Shown here in pieces: positions 1 through 7,507 of a stretch of DNA of 64,000 nt. The stretch's first letter is position 1; each line of letters begins with the position of its first letter. Origin of the DNA: JBCBSK01 sp965250105 (GTDB taxonomy: Bacteria; Pseudomonadota; Alphaproteobacteria; Rhizobiales; Tepidamorphaceae); contig OZ252290.1 of NCBI GenBank assembly GCA_965250105.1, forward strand, positions 1,736,001 through 1,800,000, written 5' to 3'. Made by a program: the position numbers and the translations under genes. Below the pieces are notes generated by a model, which saw only the letters and a list, made by a program, of their open reading frames with translations, made no database searches and was not told the DNA's origin.

Positions 1-603
1 GTGAAGGAGGCCTTGGGTGCGGAAGCGGCCTTTATCGCGGCGCCCTGGTCGGGCTGGCTCAAGACCCTTCTGTCCCTGACCGTCTTCGCGACGGTCTTTC
101 TGATGGCGCGCTTTCTCTATCTGACCTGGCCGCGCAACGCGCCGGACATCCAAGACGCCCCGCCCGGCACCTACGGCATGGCCCTGCCCTGGTCGGCGCT
201 GATCCTCGTCCTCCTGATCGCGCCCGTCCATGCAGGCCTCGACACGGCCTGGACCATGCCGGCGATCCTGTCGAACGTCGCCACGCTGGGACTGGCCGTG
301 GCGATGGCCATTGTCGGCGGATGGATCATGCAGAAGACCGGCTTGACCCGGCTGCCGCGCCCACCCGCCGGCGATCTCGTGGTGCCGGTGGAGATGGCCA
401 TCAACGCCATGCGCGACCTCGTGACCACTATCGCCCGCGGTCTCCAGCGCCAGCGGGACCAGACCGCCACGACCGCCAAGGGGCGTCTGGCGGCCCTCAT
501 TCTGAGTGCCGCCCCGAATGGGGGAGCGCGGGCCGGCTGGGTATCGGCCTGTCTGATGTTCCTCGCCTTGCTGATCGTTACCGCCGCGCTGTCGGCGCTG
601 TGA
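1..603 (+). CDS. C-terminal part of a proton-conducting (complex I / Mrp antiporter-like) membrane subunit, cut by window start
   Basis: Open from the first base and ending at a TGA at 601-603, so the true start lies upstream. The visible 200 residues hold about four hydrophobic segments (roughly residues 20-40, 62-80, 88-110 and 182-200). The opening KEAL resembles the 'SKEAL' stretch that precedes the last helices of NuoL/NuoN/MrpA/MrpD-type antiporter-like subunits. A long polar loop (about 120-170) lies before the final helix. Family knowledge suggests a subunit that conducts protons or exchanges cations in the inner membrane. This rests on a fragment and on topology, so another polytopic membrane protein is possible. 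Operon partners would be upstream, outside the window. Confidence 0.5.
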   Translation: MKEALGAEAAFIAAPWSGWLKTLLSLTVFATVFLMARFLYLTWPRNAPDIQDAPPGTYGMALPWSALILVLLIAPVHAGLDTAWTMPAILSNVATLGLAVAMAIVGGWIMQKTGLTRLPRPPAGDLVVPVEMAINAMRDLVTTIARGLQRQRDQTATTAKGRLAALILSAAPNGGARAGWVSACLMFLALLIVTAALSAL

Positions 604-731
604 CCGGGAGAAGCGGTTTCGAGCCCAGGGCATGGCGCGGTTTCGCAAGCCGCTCTTGAAACGCGCCCGCAAGTATGGGTTTCTTGCGCGACTGAATTCC
701 AAACCGTCCATGATCTGCAAAGGAGACACGG

Positions 732-1319
732 ATGACCACGTCGACCGCAACGCTGAAGCCCGGTTTCAGCCCGATCGATCTTCAAAGCCGCCCCTTGGGC
801 TGGAAAATCGGCGCCGTGCTCCTCGGCACCCTTTTCCTGGCGCTGTCATCCTATATCGAAGTGCCGATGGTGCCCGTTCCGATCACCATGCAGACCTTCG
901 CCGTCGCCCTTGTCGGCGCGCTCTATGGCTGGCGGCTCGGCGGCATCACCATAATGGCCTGGCTGGTCCAGGGCGCGATTGGCATGCCGGTGCTGGCGGG
1001 CGGCGCGGCCGGGGCGCATCATTTCGTCGGCCCGACGGCCGGCTATCTGTTCGCCTTTCCCGTCGCCGGCATGGCGATGGGATGGCTGGCCGAGCGCGGT
1101 TGGAACGGTCACCGGCCGTTTCTGGCCTTCGTCGGCATGCTGATCAGTAACGGGCTGTGCCTTGTCCTCGGCGCGGCCTGGCTCGCGGTGCTCATCGGCA
1201 TCGAGCCAGCCGTCATGGCCGGGGTCGTGCCGTTCCTGGTCGGCGCCGTTCTCAAAGCCGGGCTCGGCGCGGCCACGCTCCGGCTGATGACGCGCAAGAT
1301 CCGCCGCGCCGCTGGATGA
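732..1319 (+). CDS. bioY: BioY-type biotin transporter S component
   Basis: A 195-residue, six-helix membrane protein of the length expected for BioY, the substrate-binding S component of ECF biotin transporters. The signature is in the first third: VPMVPVPITMQTFAV (about residues 38-52), followed by GALYGWRLGG, as in BioY proteins. Many alphaproteobacterial BioY proteins work with BioM/BioN or alone; neither partner gene is visible here. An AGGAG ribosome-binding site stands just upstream of the ATG. The stop overlaps the next gene in an ATGA junction, which implies translational coupling. No obvious BioR palindrome (TTATmkATAA type) was seen in the 128 bases upstream. Confidence 0.9.
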   Translation: MTTSTATLKPGFSPIDLQSRPLGWKIGAVLLGTLFLALSSYIEVPMVPVPITMQTFAVALVGALYGWRLGGITIMAWLVQGAIGMPVLAGGAAGAHHFVGPTAGYLFAFPVAGMAMGWLAERGWNGHRPFLAFVGMLISNGLCLVLGAAWLAVLIGIEPAVMAGVVPFLVGAVLKAGLGAATLRLMTRKIRRAAG

Positions 1320-1768
1320 CGCTGCGCCTGCGTCCGCATCACCTCCTTTGCGTGCTGACCTATGTCGGCAAGGGATACAGCCCCGCCTTCACCGCCAATA
1401 TGACGGAGATCGCGGGGCGCCTCGGCAGGGGTGAAGCGGTCGACATCGTGGCGGGGCCGGACGATATCTGCGCCCCGCTGCTCGATACCCCCGACGTGCA
1501 TTGCCATCGCCCCAGCGTCACCGAGCGCGACAAGGCGGCGGCGCGCGATCTGAGCCCGCTATTCGGGATCGACATCCGGACCGGCACGCGCCTTGTCCTT
1601 GATGCCGATCTGCTCGGCCGCGCGCGCCGGGCCTTCGCCGCCGACGCGGTGCGGTCGGCCTGCGCAGGCTGCGAATGGAACGGCCTGTGCGGATCGATCG
1701 CCGCGAGCGGCTTCGACGGGACGCTTCTCACAGACGATCACCACCACCCGGCGCCGAGCCGGCGATGA
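1316..1768 (+). CDS. DUF1284 domain protein, cysteine-rich, coupled to bioY
   Basis: A 150-residue protein beginning MTLRLRPHHLLC, the characteristic start of DUF1284 proteins. Start chosen at the ATG that overlaps the bioY stop (ATGA). Cysteines at the N-terminus (HHLLC), in the middle (DICAP, VHCH) and near the C-terminus (CAGCEWNGLC) could bind a metal or an Fe-S cluster. That is inferred from spacing only; the family has no established function. The tail is histidine-rich (DDHHHP). The coupling to bioY implies co-expression with biotin uptake, but no biotin-related activity can be claimed. Confidence 0.8.
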   Translation: MTLRLRPHHLLCVLTYVGKGYSPAFTANMTEIAGRLGRGEAVDIVAGPDDICAPLLDTPDVHCHRPSVTERDKAAARDLSPLFGIDIRTGTRLVLDADLLGRARRAFAADAVRSACAGCEWNGLCGSIAASGFDGTLLTDDHHHPAPSRR

Positions 1769-1796
1769 ACCCTGGCGGGCCGCTTCAGGTCCTTGG

Positions 1797-2267
1797 TCAG
1801 ACGGGGTCGATCCCCTTGGCGATCAATTGCTTCAAGGCGCGGCCGGACCGGATCTCGATACATGTCGCCGTTGCCCGGCCAACGGCGAGGGCATCGCGAT
1901 CCCTGTCGCCGAAGGCGCGGTCATAGCGCAGCGTCCACCAAAGGCGTTCGCGCCGCCACCCATCCCGGCGCAATACGCGACAGAAACGGAGCCACCGGGA
2001 CGGCAGAAGCCGGATGATGACCTCTGCCCGGCGAGCCCGTTCGGCATAGGTGCGGCTGTTGCCGCCCTCGATGATCCATCTGTCGCGGGCCGCCCAGTCG
2101 CGCACCAGGTCGTCAATATCGTTGGCCGGGCGCATGACCCCATGCGGGTCCCATACCGCCTCATCAACCGACAAGACGGGGAGACCCAGGCACTCGCCGA
2201 GCCGCCGGGCCAGCCACGTCTTGCCCGCCCCCGGCCCACCGATGATCATGATCCGCGAAATGGCCAT
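1797..2267 (-). CDS. Small P-loop nucleotide kinase-like protein (AAA / FlaR-type 'topology modulation' family)
   Basis: A 156-residue protein with a Walker A motif GGPGAGKT at residues 10-17, immediately after the first beta strand. It then has LSVDEAVWDP and a WIIEGGNSRTY segment typical of small adenylate-kinase-like P-loop proteins annotated as AAA ATPases or 'DNA topology modulation' proteins. Start chosen at the ATG giving MAISRIMIIGG; upstream in-frame sequence looks non-coding. It lies convergent to the DUF1284 gene (28-base gap) and downstream of the enoyl-CoA hydratase in the same direction. Substrate unknown. Confidence 0.75.
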   Translation of the reverse strand: MAISRIMIIGGPGAGKTWLARRLGECLGLPVLSVDEAVWDPHGVMRPANDIDDLVRDWAARDRWIIEGGNSRTYAERARRAEVIIRLLPSRWLRFCRVLRRDGWRRERLWWTLRYDRAFGDRDRDALAVGRATATCIEIRSGRALKQLIAKGIDPV

Positions 2268-2334
2268 GGTGACCGATCGTAACCGCGACGGCAAAGGCGC
2301 CAAGAGGCCGTTCAAGACCTGAATGTCGCGACCG

Positions 2335-3126
2335 TCAACGGCCCCGATAGCTGGGTGGCCGCCGTTCGATCCAGGCGCTGAGGCCCTCATGCGCATCCCG
2401 CGTCGCGGCCATGCGGGCGAACTGCTCGCGCTCGATCTGCAATCCCTCGGCGATGGGGGCATTCAGGCCGCGCGTCACCGCCGTGATGATGCGTGCGATG
2501 GCGAGCGGGGAATGGCGCAGGATGCGCCCAGCAAGGTCGATGCTGGCATCCATGAGATCGTCATGCGGCACGACCCGATTGACCAGGCCGAGCGCGAGCG
2601 CCTGATCGGGCGTGAACGGATCGCCGGTCAATAGGAGTTCCAACGCCCGCTTGCGGCCAGCGAGACGCGGCAGCCTCTGGGTGCCGCCGAATGTCGGTGG
2701 AATGCCGATATTGATTTCCGGCTTGGCGAACATCGCCCGGTCGCTGGCGATAGCGAGATGCACCGCCTCGGTGATCTCGCAGCCACCGCCGAAGGCGATC
2801 CCGTTGACGGCGGCGATCACCGGCTTGGGAAAACTCTCGAGCCGCGCGGTCATCGTCTGCCCGCGCCGCACGAAATCTTTCACCGCCACGTCGACGCCGG
2901 CCTTCATGCTCTCGGCGAATTCGTGGATGTCGGCGCCGGCCGAAAAGGCCCGATCACCCGCGCCGGTGATGACGACGGCACGGATTCCGTCATCCTCCTC
3001 GATCGCATCGAGCCGGTCGAGCAGGCGATCATTGGTCGCGTAGTCGAGCGCGTTCAGCCTGTCCGGCCGGTTTAGGGTCAGAACGGCGATGGTATCCCGG
3101 CGTTCGAGAAGGACGGTCTCTGTCAT
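2335..3126 (-). CDS. Enoyl-CoA hydratase/isomerase (crotonase family)
   Basis: A 263-residue crotonase-fold protein. Oxyanion-hole segments are present as FSAGADIHEF (about 61-70) and GIAFGGGCE (about 110-118). Both glutamates used for hydration in classical crotonases are present: one in GGGCE and one in KPEINIG. The active-site loop GIPPTFGGTQRLPRL follows, so hydratase activity on 2-enoyl-CoA is likely; the chain-length preference is not evident. The gene is transcribed away from a TetR-family regulator, with a perfect inverted repeat between them, which suggests control by that regulator. Confidence 0.9.
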   Translation of the reverse strand: MTETVLLERRDTIAVLTLNRPDRLNALDYATNDRLLDRLDAIEEDDGIRAVVITGAGDRAFSAGADIHEFAESMKAGVDVAVKDFVRRGQTMTARLESFPKPVIAAVNGIAFGGGCEITEAVHLAIASDRAMFAKPEINIGIPPTFGGTQRLPRLAGRKRALELLLTGDPFTPDQALALGLVNRVVPHDDLMDASIDLAGRILRHSPLAIARIITAVTRGLNAPIAEGLQIEREQFARMAATRDAHEGLSAWIERRPPSYRGR

Positions 3127-3228
3127 GTCTGGCGCCTTTCTATGACGTCGATCGGTTTGGTGCTGATCGACTTGGCGCCGATCGAGCTCATGTGGATTGA
3201 CGGGAAGCTAGCGCCAGCGGACAATTCA

Positions 3229-3250
3229 GGAAACTCACTGGTGAGTTTCC
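3229..3250. promoter_or_regulatory. Perfect inverted repeat, probable TetR operator
   Basis: GGAAACTCAC-TG-GTGAGTTTCC, two perfect 10-base arms around a 2-base centre. It lies between the start of the enoyl-CoA hydratase gene (3126, leftward) and the TetR gene (3269, rightward). Its size and position fit a TetR-family operator controlling both promoters. Binding is inferred. Confidence 0.65.
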
Positions 3251-3268
3251 CAACCAATCGGACGCGGC

Positions 3269-3940
3269 ATGGCGCAACACAGCAGTAACGGAACGCGGAC
3301 GCGCGAGACCCAGATGACCGAAGGCGAGATCACCAAAGGCGAGACCAGCAAGCGCCACGTCGCCAAGCGCATGGAGACGCGCGACCATATCGTCGATGTC
3401 GCGAACCGGCTATTCTACGAGGAAGGCATCCGTGCCGTCAGCGTCGATACGATCTCCAAGAAGGCGGGCATCTCGAAAAAAACGCTCTACTATCATTTCA
3501 CGAGCAAGGACGATCTCATCGCCGCCTCTCTCGCGACCCGCGACCAGCCCAATCTCGCCTTGTTCGAGACATGGTTCGAGGAGGTCGAGGGCGATGTCGC
3601 GGACAAGACCGCCGCGATCTTCATCCGGCTCGCCCGAAATGCCCGCCACCCCCGCTGGAAGGGCTGCGGCTTCCTGCGCACCGCCGCCGAACTGGCCAAT
3701 ATGCCCGGCCACCCGGCCGTGAAGATCGGCGCGGCCCACAAGAAGAAGTTCGAGGCCTGGCTGGCGGACAGGTTCATGGCGGCGGGCCTGTCCGACCCGG
3801 CCGAACTGGCCCGCCACATCGTTCTGCTCATGGACGGCGCGTTTTCGACGGTGCTCATCCACCGCGATCCGAGCTATGCGGACTCCGCCGCCCGCGCGGC
3901 ACACGCCATGGTCGCCGCCGCCCCCCGTGCCAGATCCTAG
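3269..3940 (+). CDS. TetR/AcrR family transcriptional regulator
   Basis: A 223-residue protein with a TetR N-terminal helix-turn-helix at about residues 37-83. RDHIVDVANRLFYEEGIRAVSVD leads into the recognition segment ISKKAGISKKTLYYHF, then SKDDLIAAS. The C-terminal ligand domain is about 135 residues. The first 30 residues are polar and charged; an internal ATG at 3314 is an alternative start because neither has a strong ribosome-binding site. It is divergent from the enoyl-CoA hydratase gene and downstream of a 22-base palindrome, so it probably represses itself and that gene. Its end overlaps the convergent Lrp gene by 4 bases. Confidence 0.9.
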   Translation: MAQHSSNGTRTRETQMTEGEITKGETSKRHVAKRMETRDHIVDVANRLFYEEGIRAVSVDTISKKAGISKKTLYYHFTSKDDLIAASLATRDQPNLALFETWFEEVEGDVADKTAAIFIRLARNARHPRWKGCGFLRTAAELANMPGHPAVKIGAAHKKKFEAWLADRFMAAGLSDPAELARHIVLLMDGAFSTVLIHRDPSYADSAARAAHAMVAAAPRARS

Positions 3941-4425
3941 GTACCGTCTTGCGCGCCGGACCTCTCGACCGCATCGCACGGCACGGCCGGCTCGTCCTTA
4001 TAGGTTTCGGTGATGAAATGCGTCGTGTAGCGAACGATGCTCTCGACATTGTCGAACAGCCTGTCGCAAGCATCCTGGTATTCGGCGAGATCGCGAAAAT
4101 TGCCGATCAGCACCGCATCGACATCGCCCGTCACGCCATAGGCGAAGCTGATGGCGGGTTCGCGCGCGATGCTCTTGGCGAAGACTTCCCGATCGACGCG
4201 CCGATGGTCCTTCGTCGTCACCGTGATGACGACCTTGAGGCCGCGACCGAGCTTCCTCGCATCGGCCAGAAAGACGCTGCGCGACAGAACGCCAGCCCCA
4301 ACCAGACGCTGCACGCGCCGGAGACAGGTCGACGGCGTCGAATTGACCCGGTCCGCGAGTTCGGCATGGGTCAGGGATGCGTCGCGCTGAAGCGCGTCGA
4401 CGATACGGATATCCAATGCGTCCAA
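3937..4425 (-). CDS. Lrp/AsnC family transcriptional regulator
   Basis: A 162-residue protein with the standard Lrp layout. The N-terminal winged helix-turn-helix (about residues 1-60) includes LDIRIVDALQRDASLTHAEL and STPSTCLRRVQRL. The C-terminal RAM/ligand domain (about 65-150) includes VTGDVDAVLIGNFRDLAEYQ. The family responds to amino acids or related small molecules as dimers or octamers. It is transcribed divergently from a DMT-family exporter gene, and a 24-base inverted repeat lies in the 72-base gap. This suggests it controls export of an amino acid or similar metabolite. Confidence 0.92.
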   Translation of the reverse strand: MDALDIRIVDALQRDASLTHAELADRVNSTPSTCLRRVQRLVGAGVLSRSVFLADARKLGRGLKVVITVTTKDHRRVDREVFAKSIAREPAISFAYGVTGDVDAVLIGNFRDLAEYQDACDRLFDNVESIVRYTTHFITETYKDEPAVPCDAVERSGAQDGT

Positions 4426-4458
4426 GCATGCCTCGAATGCAATAAATCGTCACTTTGA

Positions 4459-4482
4459 TGCATGATTTGACCACATCATGCA
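4459..4482. promoter_or_regulatory. Inverted repeat, probable Lrp-family operator
   Basis: TGCATGAT-N8-ATCATGCA, perfect 8-base arms with an 8-base spacer. It sits midway between the divergent starts of the Lrp gene (4425) and the DMT transporter gene (4498). A partial further copy (AAGCATGCCTCGAATGCA) lies at the Lrp start. Binding by the neighbouring regulator is inferred from position and symmetry. Confidence 0.55.
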
Positions 4483-4497
4483 CTGAGACGCCATAGG

Positions 4498-5541
4498 GTG
4501 GACCGCGGCTCCTGGAGCGGGGTCCCGAAGAGTGCGCATGGTTTTCGGACAAGACCATGCTCGAAATCACTGAGAGTGTTCGTCGCTTTGCCCCCCGTCG
4601 CCCTGGGATTGCTGTTCTGCCTATCCTTCGTGACGCTCGAAGCGGTGCAGGCCGTCTATCTGGGTGCGGTCTTTCAGGACGCGGACTCGTTCCTGATCGG
4701 CGCCTGGGTCTTCGGGATCACCGTCATCGGTTGCGTCGGCGCGACGGCGGTCCTGCGCCCCGGCCAGCTGATCGCCGCGCTGCGGTCGCCCGGCCTCGTC
4801 GCCGGCATCAATGTGCTCGCCGCGCTCACCTGGACCACCTATTTCATCGCCATCCAGATCATCGAACCGGCCGTGGTGTTCACCCTGTTCTCGGGCATGG
4901 TTCCGCTGGCGACCGTGCTAGCCGCCCGGTTCGGCATGCCCGAAGCCCTCGATGGCCTGACATCTGCCCGGGGCCATCGCCTGAGACGTGGCCTGAGCCG
5001 AGCCGGCAACGGGCTGATCCTGCTCGCCGTCGCCGGTCTCGCGATCACCACCAGCATGGGCCTGTCGGGTTTCGTGCGCGGCGGCCTGGGGGTGGCTGTC
5101 CTGGGCGTGCTGCTCGCGACGGTCTCGGGCGGGCTCACGGCCTGCGTCATCCTGCTGTCGGTCCGGCTCAACGCGCGCGGCGTCGGCCCACTAGCCCAGT
5201 TCGGCCTGCGCTTCATCCTCTACACGCTGGTGGCGATCGTCGCGTTCCGGCTCGGCATCGACGACAAGGGTGTCGATATGTCCGCCGGTCGGATCGCCGT
5301 CATCGTCTCGATCGGCCTGATCGTCATCGCCCTGCCGCTTTACTTCGTGCAGCGGGCGGTGCCGCTGGTGCCGGCCATGACGATCGCCGCCGTGACCGCG
5401 CTCGGCCCCGTCATCGTCTTCGGATTGCAGCTGCTCGAAGGGCGCGTGGCCTATGCGCCGGCCACGCTCGCGGGCCTTCTGGTCTATATCTCGGGCGCCC
5501 TGGTCGCGGCGTTCGGCGCGGTGCGGCGTCGGCGCGCCTGA
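4498..5541 (+). CDS. DMT superfamily (EamA) transporter
   Basis: About 320 to 347 residues with ten hydrophobic segments, the usual layout of EamA/DMT exporters of amino acids and other small metabolites. The GTG at 4498 gives a polar, atypical first 27 residues. A start near RVFVALPPVALG (about 4573) is equally plausible, so the N-terminus is uncertain. A basic loop in the middle (ARGHRLRRGLSRAG) divides the two halves. It is divergent from an Lrp regulator with an inverted repeat between. Its 3' end overlaps the convergent DMT gene by 58 bases. Confidence 0.8.
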   Translation: MDRGSWSGVPKSAHGFRTRPCSKSLRVFVALPPVALGLLFCLSFVTLEAVQAVYLGAVFQDADSFLIGAWVFGITVIGCVGATAVLRPGQLIAALRSPGLVAGINVLAALTWTTYFIAIQIIEPAVVFTLFSGMVPLATVLAARFGMPEALDGLTSARGHRLRRGLSRAGNGLILLAVAGLAITTSMGLSGFVRGGLGVAVLGVLLATVSGGLTACVILLSVRLNARGVGPLAQFGLRFILYTLVAIVAFRLGIDDKGVDMSAGRIAVIVSIGLIVIALPLYFVQRAVPLVPAMTIAAVTALGPVIVFGLQLLEGRVAYAPATLAGLLVYISGALVAAFGAVRRRRA

Positions 5542-6458
5542 CCGGCTCGCGCAGCCAGGACCATGCCGACCGACACCACGGCAATGCCGAGCCAGACGAT
5601 CGGCGATGACCGTTCACCGAGCAGCGGCATGGCCAGTAACGCGGTGATGCAGGGTACCGAAGCGGTGAACAACGCCGTGGTCGACGCGCCGAAGCGCCGC
5701 ACGGCATGGGTATAGACGAGAATGGAGACCGCGCCGATCAGCACGCCTTGGAACACCGCCTGAACGAGCAGATCGCGCCCATCGGCCGCGAGCAATCCGC
5801 TGCCGCCGCCGAAGAGAAGATAAGCAGGGCAAAAGACCGCCGCGGACAGAACCGCGACCATAGCGGCGGCCGACACCGGCGAGATGCCGGCCCGCTGCAC
5901 GGATATGCCATAGGCCGACCAGCAGAGCGATGCCAGCAGCAGGCAAATGTCTCCGGCAAGCTGCGCGGGCGCGATGCCGACAAGGCTGTCCGCCAGCATC
6001 AGGACGATGCCGGCCGAGATAAGGACCAGCCCGGGAAGGCGCCGCCGCTCGGCGGCCTGCGGAAGAAAGACCGCGAGCAGGATGAACGTCGTCAGCGGCA
6101 AGGTGCCGTGGATGAGCGCGGCCCCATGCGTTGCCGGGGCGAGAAACAACCCGGCATAGGCCAGGAGCGCGAAACCCAGACCGCCGAAGACGGCGAGCTT
6201 CACCGCCTGCCACAGCGTCAGCCCGGCGAGCCCGCTTCTCAGAAACAGCGGTAACAGCAGAACCGCACCGATGCCGAATCTGAGCATGGCGAGATCATGG
6301 GCCTGCAGAGCCGTCTGGCTGGCCATGCGCGAGACAAGCGCAAAGCCGGAAAACAGCGCCACCACGCCGAGCCCGGCCGCGGCGCCCGTCGCGCGCTGCA
6401 TGACCACGTCCCATGCGGACGGGCGGGTGGACCGTTCTTCGGCGGATGGTTTCGGCAA
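5484..6458 (-). CDS. DMT superfamily (EamA) transporter
   Basis: A 324-residue protein with about ten transmembrane segments from residue 25 onward. It has two EamA halves (about 28-155 and 170-310); the second contains SILVYTHAVRRFGASTTALF and AMPLLGERSSPIVWLGI, typical of the family. It is probably an exporter of small organic solutes. The gene is divergent from a LysR regulator across an AT-rich 102-base region, which makes regulation by that LysR likely. The 3' end overlaps the convergent DMT gene at 4498-5541 by 58 bases. Confidence 0.85.
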   Translation of the reverse strand: MPKPSAEERSTRPSAWDVVMQRATGAAAGLGVVALFSGFALVSRMASQTALQAHDLAMLRFGIGAVLLLPLFLRSGLAGLTLWQAVKLAVFGGLGFALLAYAGLFLAPATHGAALIHGTLPLTTFILLAVFLPQAAERRRLPGLVLISAGIVLMLADSLVGIAPAQLAGDICLLLASLCWSAYGISVQRAGISPVSAAAMVAVLSAAVFCPAYLLFGGGSGLLAADGRDLLVQAVFQGVLIGAVSILVYTHAVRRFGASTTALFTASVPCITALLAMPLLGERSSPIVWLGIAVVSVGMVLAARAGQARRRRTAPNAATRAPEI

Positions 6459-6512
6459 GGGCGGCGGCCTCCGAGGATCGCGGACTACGCGCCAGGGCTA
6501 CCAAACCCACTT

Positions 6513-6531
6513 ACATAGATATAATATATGT
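6513..6531. promoter_or_regulatory. AT-rich divergent promoter with LysR-type inverted repeat
   Basis: ACATA-N9-TATGT lies in a strikingly AT-rich stretch (about 6508-6558) between the DMT gene start (6458) and the LysR gene start (6561). A TATAAT lies at 6520-6525 on the plus strand. The symmetry and T-rich/A-rich arms fit a LysR recognition site overlapping a promoter. Inferred. Confidence 0.4.
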
Positions 6532-6560
6532 TTTTGATGCCAATTAGATAAATTAATCCT

Positions 6561-7409
6561 ATGAAGATCCGTCATCTGCAGATCCTCGTCGCCGTCATCG
6601 AACGGCGCGGCATTTCCCGCGCCTCGGATCATCTCAACATCTCCCAGCCGGCGGTTTCCGCCGCCATGCGCACGCTCGAAGACGAGCTCGGCGTCACGCT
6701 GTTCGACCGCGCCAGCAGCGGCAAGGGCGTTCGGCCGAACGGCCAGGCCATGACGCTCTACCGCCATGCCCTGGACATTCTGAAACGGTGCGAACAGGCC
6801 AAGGCAAGCGTCATGCGGCCCGACAGGAGGCCGCCCAAGGCGTCGCTCGGAGTCCTGCATACGCTGGCCCCGACGGATATCGCCAAGGCCCATTCACGCC
6901 TCGTGAAGACCGCGCGGCATTGGCGCTGGTCGGTTCGCGAAGGGGCCGTCGCCTGGCTGTCGGGCGCGCTGGAAAAACGGCGGATCGACCTGGCCTGGGA
7001 CGTGGTGAGAGAGGGCGAGCCCCATTCGCGGATCCTCTGGCGCGAGCCCTTCGTCGCCCTTGTCGCGAAGGATCATCCACTGGCCAAAAGCGGGCGCTGC
7101 TCGATCCGCATCGGCGATCTCGGCAATGACCGGATCATCCTGCGCGGGCGCTGCGAACTGCCCCGCCACGCGCTTCAGGACGCGGGCCTCGCGATCCGGC
7201 CCGCGGCGCGCGCGGATCGCGACGACCTCGCCCTGGCGCTGGCGGCGCAAGGCCTCGGCTTCGTGATCGCGCCACGGAGCCTGGCGACCCTCGATGTCGC
7301 GGTATTGCCCGTCGACGATCTGGACCTCGTCCGGTCCATCGGCCTCCGCTGGCACAAGGAAACATCGCCCGACCTGGTCGATGCCGCCGCGACAGCCCTT
7401 CTCGGCTGA
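6561..7409 (+). CDS. LysR family transcriptional regulator
   Basis: A 282-residue LTTR. The N-terminal helix-turn-helix (about residues 1-60) reads MKIRHLQILVAVIERRGISRASDHL, then SQPAVSAAMRTLEDELGVTLF. The C-terminal effector domain (about 90-275) contains VALVAKDHPLA, the usual family landmark. It is divergent from a DMT exporter gene, its likely target. The effector is unknown. Confidence 0.92.
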   Translation: MKIRHLQILVAVIERRGISRASDHLNISQPAVSAAMRTLEDELGVTLFDRASSGKGVRPNGQAMTLYRHALDILKRCEQAKASVMRPDRRPPKASLGVLHTLAPTDIAKAHSRLVKTARHWRWSVREGAVAWLSGALEKRRIDLAWDVVREGEPHSRILWREPFVALVAKDHPLAKSGRCSIRIGDLGNDRIILRGRCELPRHALQDAGLAIRPAARADRDDLALALAAQGLGFVIAPRSLATLDVAVLPVDDLDLVRSIGLRWHKETSPDLVDAAATALLG

Positions 7410-7507
7410 GCCTGGAGCATGTTGCCGAGAACCGTGTGCGGCCTTCGCATGCCTCCACCAGCTTCGCTGAAAACGTGAAGGCGATTATGCGGGATAGAGC
7501 CCGACCG

